Of a DNA stretch of 64,000 bases, positions 15,696 to 24,660 are shown piece by piece (position 1 is the first letter of the stretch; each line of letters starts with the position of its first letter). The translations under genes and the position numbers were made by a program. The notes beneath the pieces are model-generated. The model did no database searches, was not told the origin of the DNA, and was given only the letters and a program-made list of their open reading frames with translations. Source of the DNA: an uncultured Lachnospiraceae bacterium (lineage in GTDB: Bacteria; Bacillota; Clostridia; Lachnospirales; Lachnospiraceae); contig CAMGZH010000004.1 of NCBI GenBank assembly GCA_946182825.1, positions 1 to 64,000 of the forward strand. Direction: 5' to 3'.

Positions 15696-17273
15696 ATGAG
15701 TGATAATCGAGCAAAGTATGAAGCTTTTGGTATTCTGGATCTGAAGGCGATGGCCAAGACCAGAGGGATGAAGGGAATATCAAGGCTGAAGAAGAAGGAA
15801 CTGATTGACGCAATGTTGGCTCAGGATGAGATTGATTCTGCTGAGCCTGTCTCCGAAGAGTCTGAGACAGTGGAGTCGGTAGAAGAGAAGCGGGAACCGT
15901 ACACTCGTCGTGTGACCCGTGGCAAAAGAGACTTTGATGCAGACCAGCCGCCGAGACGAAGACGTCAGAATTTTGTTCAGGAGGAGCGTCCGGTAAGACG
16001 TCAAAACTATGTTCAGGAGGAGCGCCCAGTAAAACGCCAGAACTATGTTCAGGAGGAACGCCCGGTAAGACGTCAGAATTTCGGTCAGGATGAGAATTCA
16101 TATTCCGCTTCCTCCCAGTCGTATCAGGCGACCATCGCGCAGTACGATGATGCCCATGAGTGTGGCGGTATTCTGGAGGTGATGCCGGATGGTTTTGGTT
16201 TTATCCGAAGCGATAATTATCTTCCGGGTGAGAATGACGTATATGTTTCTCATTCTCAGATTCGTCGCTTTAATCTGAAGACCGGTGATATCATTACCGG
16301 AACGACACGGAAGAACAATCCTACCGATAAATTCGGTGCACTTTTATTTATTAAAGAAGTAAACGGAATCAATCCGGAGCGTGCTGCCAGACGTCCGAAT
16401 TTTGAGGATCTGACTCCGATCTTCCCTGAGCAGAGGATCCGCCTGGAGTGGGATGGCGGATCGGATGCCATGAGGATCGTGGATATGATTTCCCCTATCG
16501 GTAAGGGTCAGCGTGGTATGATTGTTTCTCAGCCGAAGGCCGGTAAGACGACCCTCCTTAAGCAGGTGGCTATGTCTGTTAAGAATTCTCATCCGGAAAT
16601 GCATCTGATCATTCTTCTGATCGATGAGCGTCCGGAGGAGGTTACCGATATGAAGGAGACGGTGGAAGGCAACAGCTGCGAGGTGATCTATTCTACCTTT
16701 GATGAGACACCGGAGCATCATAAGCGGGTGTCTGAGATGGTGATCGAGCGGGCAAAGCGTCTTGTGGAGCAGGGACAGGATGTTATGATCCTTCTGGATT
16801 CCATTACCCGACTCGCCAGAGCCTACAACCTTACGGTTTCTCCAAGCGGAAGAACGCTTTCCGGTGGTCTGGATCCGGCGGCTCTGCATATGCCGAAGCG
16901 TTTCTTCGGTGCAGCCAGAAATATGCGAGAGGGCGGTTCCCTTACGATTCTGGCGACAGCTCTTGTGGAGACTGGTTCCAAGATGGATGATGTTGTGTTC
17001 GAGGAATTTAAGGGTACCGGTAACATGGAGCTTGTGTTAGACCGTAAGCTTTCCGAGAAGCGTGTGTTCCCTGCCATTGACCTTTCCCGTTCTTCTACCA
17101 GAAGAGAGGATCTTCTCCTTACCCGAGAAGAATTTGCAGCCGCTGATATCATCCGTAAGGCTTTAAATGGAATGAAGAAGGATGATGCGGCTCAGACCAT
17201 CATTCAGATGTTTACCCATACGAAGACCAATCAGGAATTTGTTCGTGAAGTTATTCGCAAGAGAGTTTTGTAA
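15696..17273 (+). CDS. rho: Transcription termination factor Rho
   Basis: 525 residues. The order is an N-terminal SAP-like Rho_N helix domain (about 8-43), a disordered charged insert (about 45-150), a cold-shock RNA-binding domain (about 156-222, with GFGFIRS) and a RecA-like hexameric helicase domain with Walker A SQPKAGKTT. The insert contains nearly four copies of a 12-residue repeat built on RRQNxVQEERPV (89-134). ATG 15696 follows GAGGG by about ten bases. Rho loads on untranslated RNA and stops transcription; the insert probably adds RNA affinity or self-association. Confidence 0.95.
   Translation: MSDNRAKYEAFGILDLKAMAKTRGMKGISRLKKKELIDAMLAQDEIDSAEPVSEESETVESVEEKREPYTRRVTRGKRDFDADQPPRRRRQNFVQEERPVRRQNYVQEERPVKRQNYVQEERPVRRQNFGQDENSYSASSQSYQATIAQYDDAHECGGILEVMPDGFGFIRSDNYLPGENDVYVSHSQIRRFNLKTGDIITGTTRKNNPTDKFGALLFIKEVNGINPERAARRPNFEDLTPIFPEQRIRLEWDGGSDAMRIVDMISPIGKGQRGMIVSQPKAGKTTLLKQVAMSVKNSHPEMHLIILLIDERPEEVTDMKETVEGNSCEVIYSTFDETPEHHKRVSEMVIERAKRLVEQGQDVMILLDSITRLARAYNLTVSPSGRTLSGGLDPAALHMPKRFFGAARNMREGGSLTILATALVETGSKMDDVVFEEFKGTGNMELVLDRKLSEKRVFPAIDLSRSSTRREDLLLTREEFAAADIIRKALNGMKKDDAAQTIIQMFTHTKTNQEFVREVIRKRVL
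15960..16097 (+). repeat. 36-bp tandem repeat inside rho
   Basis: About 3.8 copies of a 36-bp unit encode RRQNF/YVQEERPV. The copies differ at several third positions, so the repeat is maintained but not freshly duplicated. Confidence 0.85.
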
Positions 17274-17391
17274 AAATACTTGCAAAGATGGGATACCTGT
17301 GTTATTATGATGAGGCTGTTTAACAGCGTCTATATGTTACGGGATGTATATAGTATCTAGAAGAGATTTTGTTTATAGTGAGGTGAAAACG

Positions 17392-17595
17392 ATGAGAAAG
17401 GCAATTCAGCCGGATTATTATCAGGCAACCGTTACATGTAACTGCGGTAATACTTTCGTAACTGGTTCTACTAAGGAGAACATCCACGTAGAAATCTGTT
17501 CTAAGTGCCATCCGTTCTATACCGGTCAGCAGAAGGCTAATAAGGCTAGAGGACGTATTGAGCAGTTCAATAAGAAGTACGGTATCCAGCAGTAA
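17392..17595 (+). CDS. rpmE: 50S ribosomal protein L31, zinc-binding form
   Basis: 67 residues. Four Cys in two pairs (CNC and CSKC) make the zinc-ribbon form of bL31 rather than the Cys-less RpmE2. ATG 17392 follows GTGAGGTG. It lies between rho and the DUF1385-prmC-prfA genes, an order common in clostridia. A terminator follows. Confidence 0.95.
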   Translation: MRKAIQPDYYQATVTCNCGNTFVTGSTKENIHVEICSKCHPFYTGQQKANKARGRIEQFNKKYGIQQ

Positions 17596-17608
17596 TTTAA
17601 GGATCATC

Positions 17609-17648
17609 GAGGCCGGGGTTAGGTATTTTAACCTCGGCCCTTTCTTTT
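17609..17648 (+). terminator. rpmE terminator
   Basis: GGCCGGGGTTA (17611-17621) pairs with TAACCTCGGCC (17629-17639) with one mismatch, followed by a T-rich run. Confidence 0.8.
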
Positions 17649-17670
17649 TGTTAGGGACATGAGGTGAGGC

Positions 17671-18561
17671 ATGAGATATTCCGGAATTGGCGGGCAGGCG
17701 GTTATGGAAGGCGTTATGATGCGCAACGGTGACCGGGTAGCAGTGGCTGTACGTCTTGAAAATGGTCAGATCACAGTGGATGAGGACAGGATCCGTCCGA
17801 CGCCGAAGTGGGTGGAGAAGACACCGTTGCTTCGGGGCGTTTATGCTTTTTTTCATTCGTTGGTGGTAGGCCTGCGGGCTCTGTATCAATCGGCTTCTTA
17901 TTTTGAAGATGAGGAGGAGAAGGAGAAGAGTGAGGCCAAAGAAAAGGCTGTCATGGGAGGCACCCTGTTGTTCTCTCTTGTGCTGGCCCTTGGGATCTTT
18001 ATGGTTCTTCCTTTCTATGCCTCCCGATGGATGGGAGTCTTCGTCCATAGCGATTCCCTGCTTGCCCTTGCGGAAGGCTTGGTTCGTGTGGGAATCTTCA
18101 TTCTGTATGTATGGGGAATCGGCAAGACGGAGGATATCCGAAGAACTTATATGTACCATGGGGCGGAGCATAAATGTATCAACTGCATTGAAAGCGGACG
18201 AGAGTTGAACGTGGAGAACGTTCGAACATCCAGTCGTTTTCACAAGCGCTGCGGAACCAGTTTTATTTTTATTGTATTTCTGATCAGTATTCTGGTGTTT
18301 ATGCTGATCCATGTGGACAGCAGACTGCTGCAGCTTTGTTTTCGGTTGCTGCTGACACCGGTGATTGCGGGGGTCAGTTATGAGTTCCTGCGTCTGGCAG
18401 GAAGAAGTGACAACGGTCTGATCAATCTGTTGTCTGCTCCGGGTCTTTTTATGCAAAGAATCACGACACAGGAGCCTTCCGATGATATGATTGAGGTTGG
18501 AATCGCATCGGTGGAGAAGGTGTTTGACTGGAAAGCGTTCTTGGAGGAAGAGAAGTCATGA
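17671..18561 (+). CDS. DUF1385 family membrane protein
   Basis: 296 residues. The N-terminal GGQAVMEGVMMRNGD motif and the internal YHGAEHKCINCIE and RFHKRCGTSF motifs are diagnostic of DUF1385. There are about four hydrophobic helices (near 50-70, 92-115, 130-150 and 190-230). The conserved His, Cys and Glu residues look like a metal site, but the biochemical role is not known. It overlaps prmC by four bases (ATGA), and the two are neighbours in many Firmicutes, so a link to translation or envelope biology has been suspected without proof. Confidence 0.88.
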   Translation: MRYSGIGGQAVMEGVMMRNGDRVAVAVRLENGQITVDEDRIRPTPKWVEKTPLLRGVYAFFHSLVVGLRALYQSASYFEDEEEKEKSEAKEKAVMGGTLLFSLVLALGIFMVLPFYASRWMGVFVHSDSLLALAEGLVRVGIFILYVWGIGKTEDIRRTYMYHGAEHKCINCIESGRELNVENVRTSSRFHKRCGTSFIFIVFLISILVFMLIHVDSRLLQLCFRLLLTPVIAGVSYEFLRLAGRSDNGLINLLSAPGLFMQRITTQEPSDDMIEVGIASVEKVFDWKAFLEEEKS

Positions 18562-19412
18562 TCTATCAGGAATTAGAGCAAAAGGGAGCAGGGATCCTTC
18601 AGAAGGCCGGCGTTTTAGACCCGAAGGTGGATGCAAGGCTTCTCCTTCTTTTTGTCAGTAAAAAGAGTGCGGCTTCCCTTCTTTTAGATCAAAAAGAAGA
18701 GGTGGAGCCTGCCGTGGAAGAGGAATATCTTGCTCTTATTAAAAGAAGGGAACGACGGATCCCACTTCAGCATATTACCGGCGAAACGGAGTTTATGGGA
18801 CTTTTGTTTTCCGTTTCAGAGGATGTGCTTTGTCCAAGGCAGGATACGGAGATCCTGGTGGAAGAGGTTCTGAAACTTCTTAAGCCGGAGGATCGGATCC
18901 TGGATCTATGTACCGGCAGCGGTTGCATCGGCATTTCTCTTATGGTGCTTGGAAGCAGAAGGATTCCGAAGCTTTCTCTTACCGGAGCGGATCTGTCTGA
19001 GGCGGCTTTGTCCGTTGCCAGACAAAATGCCTGGAGGAACGGATTGCACGATGCATCGGTGAACTACCTTCAGGGAGACCTGTTCGAGGCGATTTCGCCG
19101 GATGAACGATTTGATGTGATCGTCAGCAACCCGCCCTATATACCCAGTGCATATATTGGACAGCTTATGCCCGAAGTGAGGGACCATGAACCTTTGATGG
19201 CATTGGATGGAAAAGAGGACGGCCTTTTCTTCTATCGTAAGATCACACAGCAGGCCCCCGGATTCTTAAAGGAAGGCGGGAGATTGTGTTATGAAATTGG
19301 CTATGATCAGGGCGAGAGTGTTCCGGCGCTTTTGGTTGAGGCCGGATTTAAGGAAGTTCGAGTGGTGAAGGATCTGTCCGGCAATGATCGCGTTGTGATG
19401 GGACATCTTTAG
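18558..19412 (+). CDS. prmC: Release factor glutamine methyltransferase PrmC (HemK)
   Basis: 284 residues. An N-terminal helical substrate-binding domain (about 1-80) precedes a class I SAM methyltransferase domain with DLCTGSGCIG (116-125) and the catalytic NPPY (191-194). It N5-methylates the glutamine of the GGQ motif in release factors. Its substrate RF1 is encoded 52 bases downstream, and its start overlaps the DUF1385 gene. Confidence 0.95.
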   Translation: MIYQELEQKGAGILQKAGVLDPKVDARLLLLFVSKKSAASLLLDQKEEVEPAVEEEYLALIKRRERRIPLQHITGETEFMGLLFSVSEDVLCPRQDTEILVEEVLKLLKPEDRILDLCTGSGCIGISLMVLGSRRIPKLSLTGADLSEAALSVARQNAWRNGLHDASVNYLQGDLFEAISPDERFDVIVSNPPYIPSAYIGQLMPEVRDHEPLMALDGKEDGLFFYRKITQQAPGFLKEGGRLCYEIGYDQGESVPALLVEAGFKEVRVVKDLSGNDRVVMGHL

Positions 19413-19464
19413 CTGTACAGGATGAGCCCCTGAAGATTTTGATAAACGCCGAAAGGAAAGAAAC

Positions 19465-20541
19465 ATGTTTGATAAGTTAGAGGATCTTTTATTACATTAC
19501 CAGGAACTGATGAATCTTTTGTCTGAGCCTGATGTTGCAAATGACAGTCGCCGCTTTCAGAAGCTGATGAAGGAGCAGGCGGATCTGCTTCCAATCGTGG
19601 AGGCGTATACAGCCTATAAGAAGGCGAAGGAAGCTCAGGAGGATGCACTTCTTCTGTTGGAGGAGGAGTCCGATGAGGAAATGAAAGAGATGGCAAAGGA
19701 AGAGCTGGCTGAGGCAAAGGAGCAGATCACAGAGCTTGAAGACAAGCTTAAGATCCTTCTTCTTCCGAAGGATCCCAATGATGACAAGAATGTTATCGTG
19801 GAGATCCGTGCAGGTGCCGGCGGAGATGAGGCAGCTCTTTTTGCTGCGGAGATCTATCGTATGTATGTCCACTATGCAGAGAGTCGCGGTTGGAAGGTCG
19901 AACTCATTGAGTGTGATGAGACCGGTATCGGTGGTATGAAGCAGGTGAACTTTATGGTAAACGGTCCGAGTGCCTACTCTGTATTGAAGTATGAGTCCGG
20001 TGTACATCGCGTTCAGCGTGTTCCGGAGACAGAATCCGGCGGAAGGATCCATACTTCCACGATTACGGTTGCGGTTATGCCGGAGGCTGAGGATGTGGAC
20101 ATCGAGATCAATGACAATGATATCCGTATTGATGTTATGCGAGCATCCGGTAACGGTGGTCAGTGTGTCAACACCACCGATTCTGCGGTTCGTCTGACTC
20201 ACTATCCGACAGGGATTGTAATCTATGCTCAGACCGAGAAGTCACAGCTTCAGAACAAGAACAAGGCATTTGCCCTTCTTCGTACCAAGCTGTATGACTT
20301 GGAGCTGCAGCGCAGACAGGAAGAGGAGAAGGCGGAGCGTCTGTCCCAGATCGGAACAGGAGACCGCTCCGAGAAGATCCGTACCTATAATTTCCCTCAG
20401 GGTAGAGTAACGGATCATCGCATCAATCTGACCCTTTATAAGCTGGATAAGATCATGAACGGAGATATTCAGGAGATCCTGGATGCTCTGATCGCAGCAG
20501 ATCAGGCAAAACGTCTGGTAAAAATGAACGAGAGCGCATAA
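19465..20541 (+). CDS. prfA: Peptide chain release factor 1
   Basis: 358 residues. The GGQ motif is at 231-233 (hydrolysis of peptidyl-tRNA; Gln233 is the PrmC target). The stop-codon reading motif is PxT-type (PET, 187-189), which marks RF1 (UAA/UAG) and not RF2 (SPF). Length is normal. RBS GAAAGGAAAG precedes ATG. Confidence 0.96.
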   Translation: MFDKLEDLLLHYQELMNLLSEPDVANDSRRFQKLMKEQADLLPIVEAYTAYKKAKEAQEDALLLLEEESDEEMKEMAKEELAEAKEQITELEDKLKILLLPKDPNDDKNVIVEIRAGAGGDEAALFAAEIYRMYVHYAESRGWKVELIECDETGIGGMKQVNFMVNGPSAYSVLKYESGVHRVQRVPETESGGRIHTSTITVAVMPEAEDVDIEINDNDIRIDVMRASGNGGQCVNTTDSAVRLTHYPTGIVIYAQTEKSQLQNKNKAFALLRTKLYDLELQRRQEEEKAERLSQIGTGDRSEKIRTYNFPQGRVTDHRINLTLYKLDKIMNGDIQEILDALIAADQAKRLVKMNESA

Positions 20542-20545
20542 GAAA

Positions 20546-20577
20546 AGAACCGGAAGGCCTTGGCCTTCCGGTTTTGT
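20546..20577. terminator. Terminator between prfA and the 20583-20870 gene
   Basis: AACCGGAAGGCC and GGCCTTCCGGTT form a perfect 12-bp stem with a two-base loop edge, flanked by A and T runs on the two sides. Confidence 0.9.
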
Positions 20578-20582
20578 ATTCC

Positions 20583-20870
20583 TTAATCGCTCATGATCAT
20601 CTCGTAATATTTCAATTGTGTGGGTGTGTTCTCCAGCGTGACAGAGGAGCAGATAAAGCGCTGTGAACCTGTACCAAACTTCTTACATTTGTCGGCCAGG
20701 ATATCCAGTGTCTCCGGATTTTCGGTAAAAAGATTGAATTCTTCACGGGTGATATTAAAATATCGAACCGCAACACCTGTTACTGTCTGGATCAAATACT
20801 TATGGAGCTTTGGAGAGTAGCCTACGCAATAGCCCATGCCCTTACGAACGCATCGATTTGTAAGTGCCAT
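20583..20870 (-). CDS. Small cysteine-containing protein of unknown function
   Basis: 95 residues with four Cys (residues 7, 15, 60 and 73 approximately), no signal peptide and no membrane helix. I do not recognise the family. ATG 20870 is chosen because AAAGGAG lies nine bases upstream. The gene has its own good promoter (20904-20932) and shares a terminator with prfA, so it is a separate transcription unit. It is divergent from prfC. Confidence 0.6.
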   Translation of the reverse strand: MALTNRCVRKGMGYCVGYSPKLHKYLIQTVTGVAVRYFNITREEFNLFTENPETLDILADKCKKFGTGSQRFICSSVTLENTPTQLKYYEMIMSD

Positions 20871-20903
20871 ATGAATCAACTCCTTTCCTGTCTTTCTATA
20901 TAT

Positions 20904-20932
20904 ATTTTATCGTTTTTTTAGGGGGCTTACAA
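20904..20932 (-). promoter_or_regulatory. Promoter of the small Cys protein gene
   Basis: Minus strand TTGTAA (20932-20927), 17 bases, TAAAAT (20909-20904). Confidence 0.65.
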
Positions 20933-20941
20933 TAGCTCCTC

Positions 20942-20970
20942 TCGACATTTTTTATTCATGGTGTTATAAT
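20942..20970 (+). promoter_or_regulatory. prfC promoter
   Basis: TCGACA (20942-20947), 17 bases, TATAAT (20965-20970). Its -35 box is only 9 bases from the -35 of the divergent promoter at 20904-20932. Confidence 0.65.
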
Positions 20971-21009
20971 CACAAAGTTTGATTGTGTTTGTTTGAAAAA
21001 GGAGTAGCA

Positions 21010-22611
21010 ATGAGCAAGTTGCAGGACGAAATTAAAAAGCGTAGAACCTTCGCCATCATTTCACACCCGGATGCCGGTAAAACAACACTGACTGAGAAGT
21101 TCCTTTTATATGGAGGACAGATCAACCAGGCCGGCTCGGTTAAGGGAAAGGCAACCGCCAAGCATGCGGTGTCAGACTGGATGGAGATCGAGAAGCAGCG
21201 TGGTATTTCTGTTACCAGCTCGGTACTTCAGTTTGAATATGGCGGAATGTGCATTAACATTCTGGATACGCCGGGACATCAGGATTTCTCGGAGGATACC
21301 TATCGTACTCTGATGGCTGCGGATTCTGCTGTCATGGTCATCGACGGAGCAAAGGGTGTAGAGCCTCAGACACGTAAGCTTTTCAAGGTCTGTGTGATGC
21401 GTCATATCCCGATCTTTACCTTTATCAATAAGATGGATCGTGATGCCATGGATACCTTTGAACTTTTGGATGATATTGAAAATGAGCTGGGGATCGCAAC
21501 CTGCCCGATGAACTGGCCCATCGGTTCCGGTAAGGAATTCAAGGGTGTTTATGACCGTCAGACAAAGAAGGTCCTGACCTTTGCAGATACCATGAAGGGA
21601 ACCAAGGAAGGCGTGGAAGAGGATTTTGATCTGACAGACCCGGATCTTCTGGCTGCCATTGGAGATGACCGCAAGGCACAGTTGGATGAAGAACTTGAGC
21701 TTTTAGACGGTGCAGGTGCAGAGTTTGACCAGGAGATGGTGGATAAGGGAGAACTGACTCCGGTCTTCTTCGGTTCAGCGCTTACCAACTTTGGTGTTGA
21801 GACCTTCCTTCAGTACTTTTTAAAGCTGACAACGACACCGCTTCCAAGAAAGTCCGACAAGGGCGAGATCTCTCCCTTCTCAGAGGATTTCTCGGCTTTT
21901 GTATTTAAGATCCAGGCGAATATGAACAAGGCCCATCGTGACCGTATCGCCTTTATGAGAATCTGTTCCGGTAAGTTTGATGCCGGTATGAGTGTGTACC
22001 ATGTACAGGGTGGTAAGGATGTTCGACTTTCCCAGCCTCAGCAGATGATGGCTTCCGAACGTAAGATCGTGGAGGAGGCGTATGCAGGAGATATTATCGG
22101 TATCTTTGATCCGGGTATTTTCTCCATTGGTGATACGCTTACCACATCGAAGGAGAAGTACCGCTACGAAGGTATTCCGACCTTCGCTCCGGAGCATTTT
22201 TGCCGTGTCCGCCAGGTGGACACGATGAAGCGTAAGCAGTTTATGAAGGGAATCACCCAGATTGCACAGGAGGGTGCGATTCAGATTTTCCAGGAGTATC
22301 ACACCGGAATGGAAGAGATCATTGTAGGCGTGGTAGGTGTCCTTCAGTTTGATGTATTGAAGTTCCGTCTGGAGAATGAATATAATGTTGATATTCTGAT
22401 GGAGAATCTGCCTTATGAGCATGTTCGTTGGGTGGAGAATGAGAACATCGATATGGATCACATCTCCGGTACTTCCGATATGAAGAAGGTAAAGGATCTG
22501 AAGGGCCGTCCATTGCTGTTGTTTGCAAACAGCTGGTCCGTCGGAATGGTAGAGGACCGTAACGAGGGTCTTGTTCTTTCTGAATTTGGTAAACAGGAAA
22601 TGGAATATTAA
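21010..22611 (+). CDS. prfC: Peptide chain release factor 3
   Basis: 533 residues, a translational GTPase. G1 is SHPDAGKTTL (18-27), G3 is DTPGH (86-90) and G4 is NKMD (140-143). The downstream domains match RF3 rather than EF-G (shorter, no domain IV). RF3 recycles RF1 and RF2 from the ribosome. ATG 21010 follows AAGGAG by five bases. Its terminator is at 22617-22643. Confidence 0.95.
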   Translation: MSKLQDEIKKRRTFAIISHPDAGKTTLTEKFLLYGGQINQAGSVKGKATAKHAVSDWMEIEKQRGISVTSSVLQFEYGGMCINILDTPGHQDFSEDTYRTLMAADSAVMVIDGAKGVEPQTRKLFKVCVMRHIPIFTFINKMDRDAMDTFELLDDIENELGIATCPMNWPIGSGKEFKGVYDRQTKKVLTFADTMKGTKEGVEEDFDLTDPDLLAAIGDDRKAQLDEELELLDGAGAEFDQEMVDKGELTPVFFGSALTNFGVETFLQYFLKLTTTPLPRKSDKGEISPFSEDFSAFVFKIQANMNKAHRDRIAFMRICSGKFDAGMSVYHVQGGKDVRLSQPQQMMASERKIVEEAYAGDIIGIFDPGIFSIGDTLTTSKEKYRYEGIPTFAPEHFCRVRQVDTMKRKQFMKGITQIAQEGAIQIFQEYHTGMEEIIVGVVGVLQFDVLKFRLENEYNVDILMENLPYEHVRWVENENIDMDHISGTSDMKKVKDLKGRPLLLFANSWSVGMVEDRNEGLVLSEFGKQEMEY

Positions 22612-22616
22612 AGAGG

Positions 22617-22643
22617 ACGCGGGCTGTTTGCCCGCGTTTTTTA
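22617..22643 (+). terminator. prfC terminator
   Basis: ACGCGGGC, a five-base loop and GCCCGCGT, followed by T6. Confidence 0.9.
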
Positions 22644-22665
22644 ATTCGGTCGGGGTAAGCCTGTA

Positions 22666-22695
22666 TTGACATTCATAATTTTATGAGACTATAAT
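22666..22695 (+). promoter_or_regulatory. Upstream recA promoter (P1) with a palindrome in the spacer
   Basis: TTGACA (22666-22671), 18 bases, TATAAT (22690-22695): both hexamers are perfect. Inside the spacer is the inverted repeat TCATAA-TT-TTATGA (22673-22686), a possible operator. P1 is about 100 bases upstream of P2. Confidence 0.6.
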
Positions 22696-22763
22696 ATAAC
22701 ATCCTTTTCAAGACCGGTTCGGTCGGCTGCCTGGCAGCAAATTCCCGTTTATCGTTGAAATAG

Positions 22764-22792
22764 TTGACAAAATCGAAAGAATGTTCTACTAT
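22764..22792 (+). promoter_or_regulatory. Downstream recA promoter (P2)
   Basis: TTGACA (22764-22769), 17 bases, TACTAT (22787-22792). The expected transcription start is near 22799, five bases before the LexA box. Confidence 0.75.
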
Positions 22793-22803
22793 GGAACAAG
22801 TAA

Positions 22804-22817
22804 CGAACGATTGTTCG
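22804..22817 (+). promoter_or_regulatory. LexA (SOS) box of recA
   Basis: The perfect palindrome CGAAC-GATT-GTTCG matches the Gram-positive LexA/DinR consensus CGAACN4GTTCG. It lies just after the P2 start and 17 bases before the recA start codon, so LexA would block P2 and could stop polymerase coming from P1. Confidence 0.88.
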
Positions 22818-22833
22818 GAAATGGAGAGTGAAT

Positions 22834-23886
22834 ATGGCTAAGGACGATAGATTAAAGGCATTAGATGCGGCAATCGCACAGATCGAGAAGCAGTTTGGAC
22901 GCGGTTCCGTTATGAAGTTAGGTGACAATTCCAGTCAGATGCAGGTGGAGACCTATCCTACAGGTTCCATCAGCTTGGATATTGCATTAGGACAGGGCGG
23001 TCTTCCGAAGGGACGTATCATTGAGGTATACGGACCGGAATCTTCCGGTAAGACCACAGTGGCACTTCACTGTGTTGCAGAGGTACAGAAGGCCGGTGGA
23101 ATTGCCGGTTTCATTGATGCAGAGCATGCGCTTGACCCGGTTTACGCCCGCAATATCGGCGTGGATATTGATAATCTCTATATTTCACAGCCGGATAACG
23201 GTGAGCAGGCTCTTGAGATCACAGAGACCATGGTTCGAAGCGGAGCCGTTGATATTATTATTGTTGACTCGGTTGCAGCGCTTGTTCCCAAGGCAGAGAT
23301 CGATGGTGATATGGGAGATTCTCATGTGGGACTTCAGGCTCGTCTCATGTCGCAGGCTCTTCGTAAGCTGACTGCAGCCATCAGTAAGAGTAACTGTATC
23401 GTGGTATTTATCAATCAGCTTCGAGAGAAGGTTGGTGTTATGTTCGGTAATCCGGAGACGACCACGGGTGGACGTGCTCTTAAGTTCTATTCCTCTGTTC
23501 GTCTGGATGTGCGCCGGATCGAGCAGATCAAGCAGCAGGGTGAGGTGATCGGTAACCGTACCCGCGTTAAGGTGGTTAAGAATAAGGTGGCACCTCCTTT
23601 CCGTGAGGCGGAATTTGATATTATGTTCGGTAAGGGTATTTCCCGTGAGGGTGATATTCTGGATCTTGCAGCGAATTTGGATATCATCAGTAAGTCCGGC
23701 GCTTGGTACGCCTATGACAGTGAGAAGATCGGACAGGGCCGTGAGAATGCCAAGAATTATCTGGCGGAGCATCCTGACTTTATGGCGAAGATGGAGCATC
23801 TGATCCGGATTCACTATGGCCTGACAGAGGATGATGCCCAGGTTGTGGATTCAGCGGTTAAGAGCGAGGATGTGACAGAGGAATGA
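22834..23886 (+). CDS. recA: Recombinase RecA
   Basis: 350 residues. Walker [10 protein letters not shown] (67-75), Walker [10 protein letters not shown] and loop L2 with the [22 protein letters not shown] region are all normal. RecA forms the ATP-dependent filament for homologous recombination and triggers LexA self-cleavage. ATG 22834 is preferred to the GTG at 22828 because GGAGAG lies five bases before it. recX overlaps its stop by four bases. Confidence 0.97.
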   Translation: MAKDDRLKALDAAIAQIEKQFGRGSVMKLGDNSSQMQVETYPTGSISLDIALGQGGLPKGRIIEVYGPESSGKTTVALHCVAEVQKAGGIAGFIDAEHALDPVYARNIGVDIDNLYISQPDNGEQALEITETMVRSGAVDIIIVDSVAALVPKAEIDGDMGDSHVGLQARLMSQALRKLTAAISKSNCIVVFINQLREKVGVMFGNPETTTGGRALKFYSSVRLDVRRIEQIKQQGEVIGNRTRVKVVKNKVAPPFREAEFDIMFGKGISREGDILDLAANLDIISKSGAWYAYDSEKIGQGRENAKNYLAEHPDFMAKMEHLIRIHYGLTEDDAQVVDSAVKSEDVTEE

Positions 23887-24503
23887 TCATTACGGAGATT
23901 CGTCAGCTGAGGCCGAAGAGCAAGCAGAAGCAGATCCGGCTTGAGGATGGAAGCAGTTTTGTCCTGTATTCCGGTGAGATCCGGCGTCTGTCCTTCTTAG
24001 AGGAGGGAGAGGATCTTACGGATGAGGCAAGAGAGGCGATCTTCGAGCAGATCCTTTTGCCCAGAGCTAAGAAGCGTTGTCTTCATCTGTTGGAGAAGCA
24101 GGATTATACAAGGATGGCATTGATTCGTAAGCTTACAGGCGGCGGATATCCCATGGAGGTGGCAGAGGCGGCAGTTGCATATGCTGCCTCTTTTCATTAT
24201 GTGGATGACCTTCGCTATGCACGGAATTTTGTCCATTTTCATCAGGACAGGAAGAGCCCGAAGCGACTTCGCATGGATCTGATGGCGAAGGGGGTGGACA
24301 GAGATCTTATTGATCAGGCCATAGAGGAGGAGTTTACGGTGGATGAAGCGGAACAGATTCGTCATCTTCTTGAGAAGAAGCATTTTAACCCCCAAGATCC
24401 GGATCCGAAGGCAAGAGGGAGGATCTTCCGTTTCCTGATGGGAAGAGGATATTCGTATGCACTTGTCTCGGATGTAATGGGAGATTTTGAGCAGCCGTGG
24501 TAG
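23883..24503 (+). CDS. recX: RecA regulatory protein RecX
   Basis: 206 residues made of helical RecX repeats: a short N-terminal beta segment, then [26 protein letters not shown] and repeats ending in [11 protein letters not shown]. RecX binds the RecA filament groove and limits its growth. The start ATG overlaps the recA stop (ATGA), so translation is coupled and the gene shares SOS control with recA. Confidence 0.92.
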   Translation: MIITEIRQLRPKSKQKQIRLEDGSSFVLYSGEIRRLSFLEEGEDLTDEAREAIFEQILLPRAKKRCLHLLEKQDYTRMALIRKLTGGGYPMEVAEAAVAYAASFHYVDDLRYARNFVHFHQDRKSPKRLRMDLMAKGVDRDLIDQAIEEEFTVDEAEQIRHLLEKKHFNPQDPDPKARGRIFRFLMGRGYSYALVSDVMGDFEQPW

Positions 24504-24599
24504 CCGACGATTACACGAAAGGCAGCAAATGGGGATTTTACTCTTGACAGTTCAGAAGAATAGGAGTAACATTTTCGATTTGCTCAATAAAAGCTTTTC

Positions 24600-24628
24600 T
24601 TGACAGTATATACTGAATACAGTAGAAT
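24600..24628 (+). promoter_or_regulatory. rny promoter
   Basis: TTGACA (24600-24605), 17 bases, TAGAAT (24623-24628), about 33 bases before the start codon. Confidence 0.75.
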
Positions 24629-24660
24629 TTTATTGTAAATTTAATAAAGGAGGTGCTCCT

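Noticed and set aside
15960..16097. Repeats that could be read as a short CRISPR-like array
   Set aside because: The units are contiguous, in frame and have no unique spacers; they are a protein repeat in Rho.
17320..18456. A 378-codon open frame on the minus strand opposite rpmE and the DUF1385 gene
   Set aside because: It lies antisense to two well-supported genes, has low-complexity composition (many His, Gln, Ser) and no ribosome binding site or family motif. Antisense frames stay open in this codon usage.
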